A stretch of 5,665 nucleotides of DNA from CAYWBI01 sp964456445 (GTDB taxonomy: Bacteria > Calditrichota > Calditrichia > Calditrichales > J004), in assembly GCA_964456445.1 (NCBI GenBank), contig CAYWBI010000225.1, forward strand, positions 1-5,665. Reading direction: 5' to 3'. The translations under genes were made by a program, and so were the position numbers. The notes under the pieces were generated by a model, which searched no databases, was not told where the DNA came from, and saw nothing but the letters and a program-made list of their open reading frames with translations. Below are positions 5,580 through 5,665 of the stretch, piece after piece. The first letter of the stretch is position 1. Every line of letters starts with the position of its first letter.

Positions 5580-5665
5580 GGTCCAAAAAAACAAACGTTC
5601 TCCTTCGCGACTGTTATGTAAAAAGTCAATAGGATTTTCAACTATTTACCCAAACAGGACATACG
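5580..5665. other. Unique flank right of the array
   Basis: Eighty-six bases with no credible gene, promoter or further repeat copy. A minus-strand AGGAG (5604-5600) precedes a TTG, but the short frame it opens runs into the repeats and is not supported as a gene. Confidence 0.5.

Noticed and set aside
5490..5594. Minus-strand 34-codon frame from a TTG behind AGGAG, reading into copy 4
   Set aside because: The ribosome site is good, but the start codon is poor, most of the frame is repeat sequence, and it crosses the perfect dyad. More likely chance.

Overview
This is a 5,665-base stretch of a Gram-negative bacterial chromosome of moderate GC. An OprB-type outer-membrane porin with a signal peptide implies an outer membrane. 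The MnmA protein carries a Cys-Cys insertion after its LWDY segment, which I associate loosely with FCB-group lineages such as Ignavibacteria and Marinimicrobia. That placement is inference and weak. A run of exactly 100 Ns (5145-5244) shows this is a draft scaffold.

Layout. A porin gene (38-1177, +) runs convergently into a four-gene minus-strand cluster. In transcription order the cluster is an RsbW/SpoIIAB-like ATP-binding regulator (4386-3937), mnmA (3947-2850), panB (2833-2018) and panC (2031-1174). Successive genes overlap by 11 bp, are separated by 16 bp, and overlap by 14 bp, so they are very probably one operon. The porin and panC overlap by four bases (TTAA, 1174-1177), and no terminator lies between them. 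A 78-bp divergent spacer (4387-4464) holds candidate promoters for the operon and for a VanZ-family membrane protein (4465-4878, +).

The remaining 787 bases (4879-5665) hold no credible protein gene. They carry a tandem array of a 134-bp unit (4936-5568, just under four visible copies) interrupted by the N gap. The two sides of the gap are exactly in phase, so the true missing length should be a whole number of units, possibly zero. Every unit carries a 19-base dyad, GAATCGAC-TGT-GTCGATTC in copies 2-4 and kept in copy 1 by G-U pairs. Every unit also carries a near-consensus sigma-70-like promoter, (T/G)TGACA-N16-TATAAA. The array ends at a different perfect dyad (5561-5579). This non-coding array is the least explained part of the window.

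How the genes work together. PanB and PanC catalyse the two dedicated steps that lead to pantothenate, the coenzyme A precursor. MnmA makes the 2-thio group on wobble uridine of tRNAs for Lys, Glu and Gln. The leading gene resembles anti-sigma or switch kinases, but no sigma factor or STAS antagonist lies in view. The porin and the VanZ protein belong to the envelope and have no evident link to the operon beyond position.
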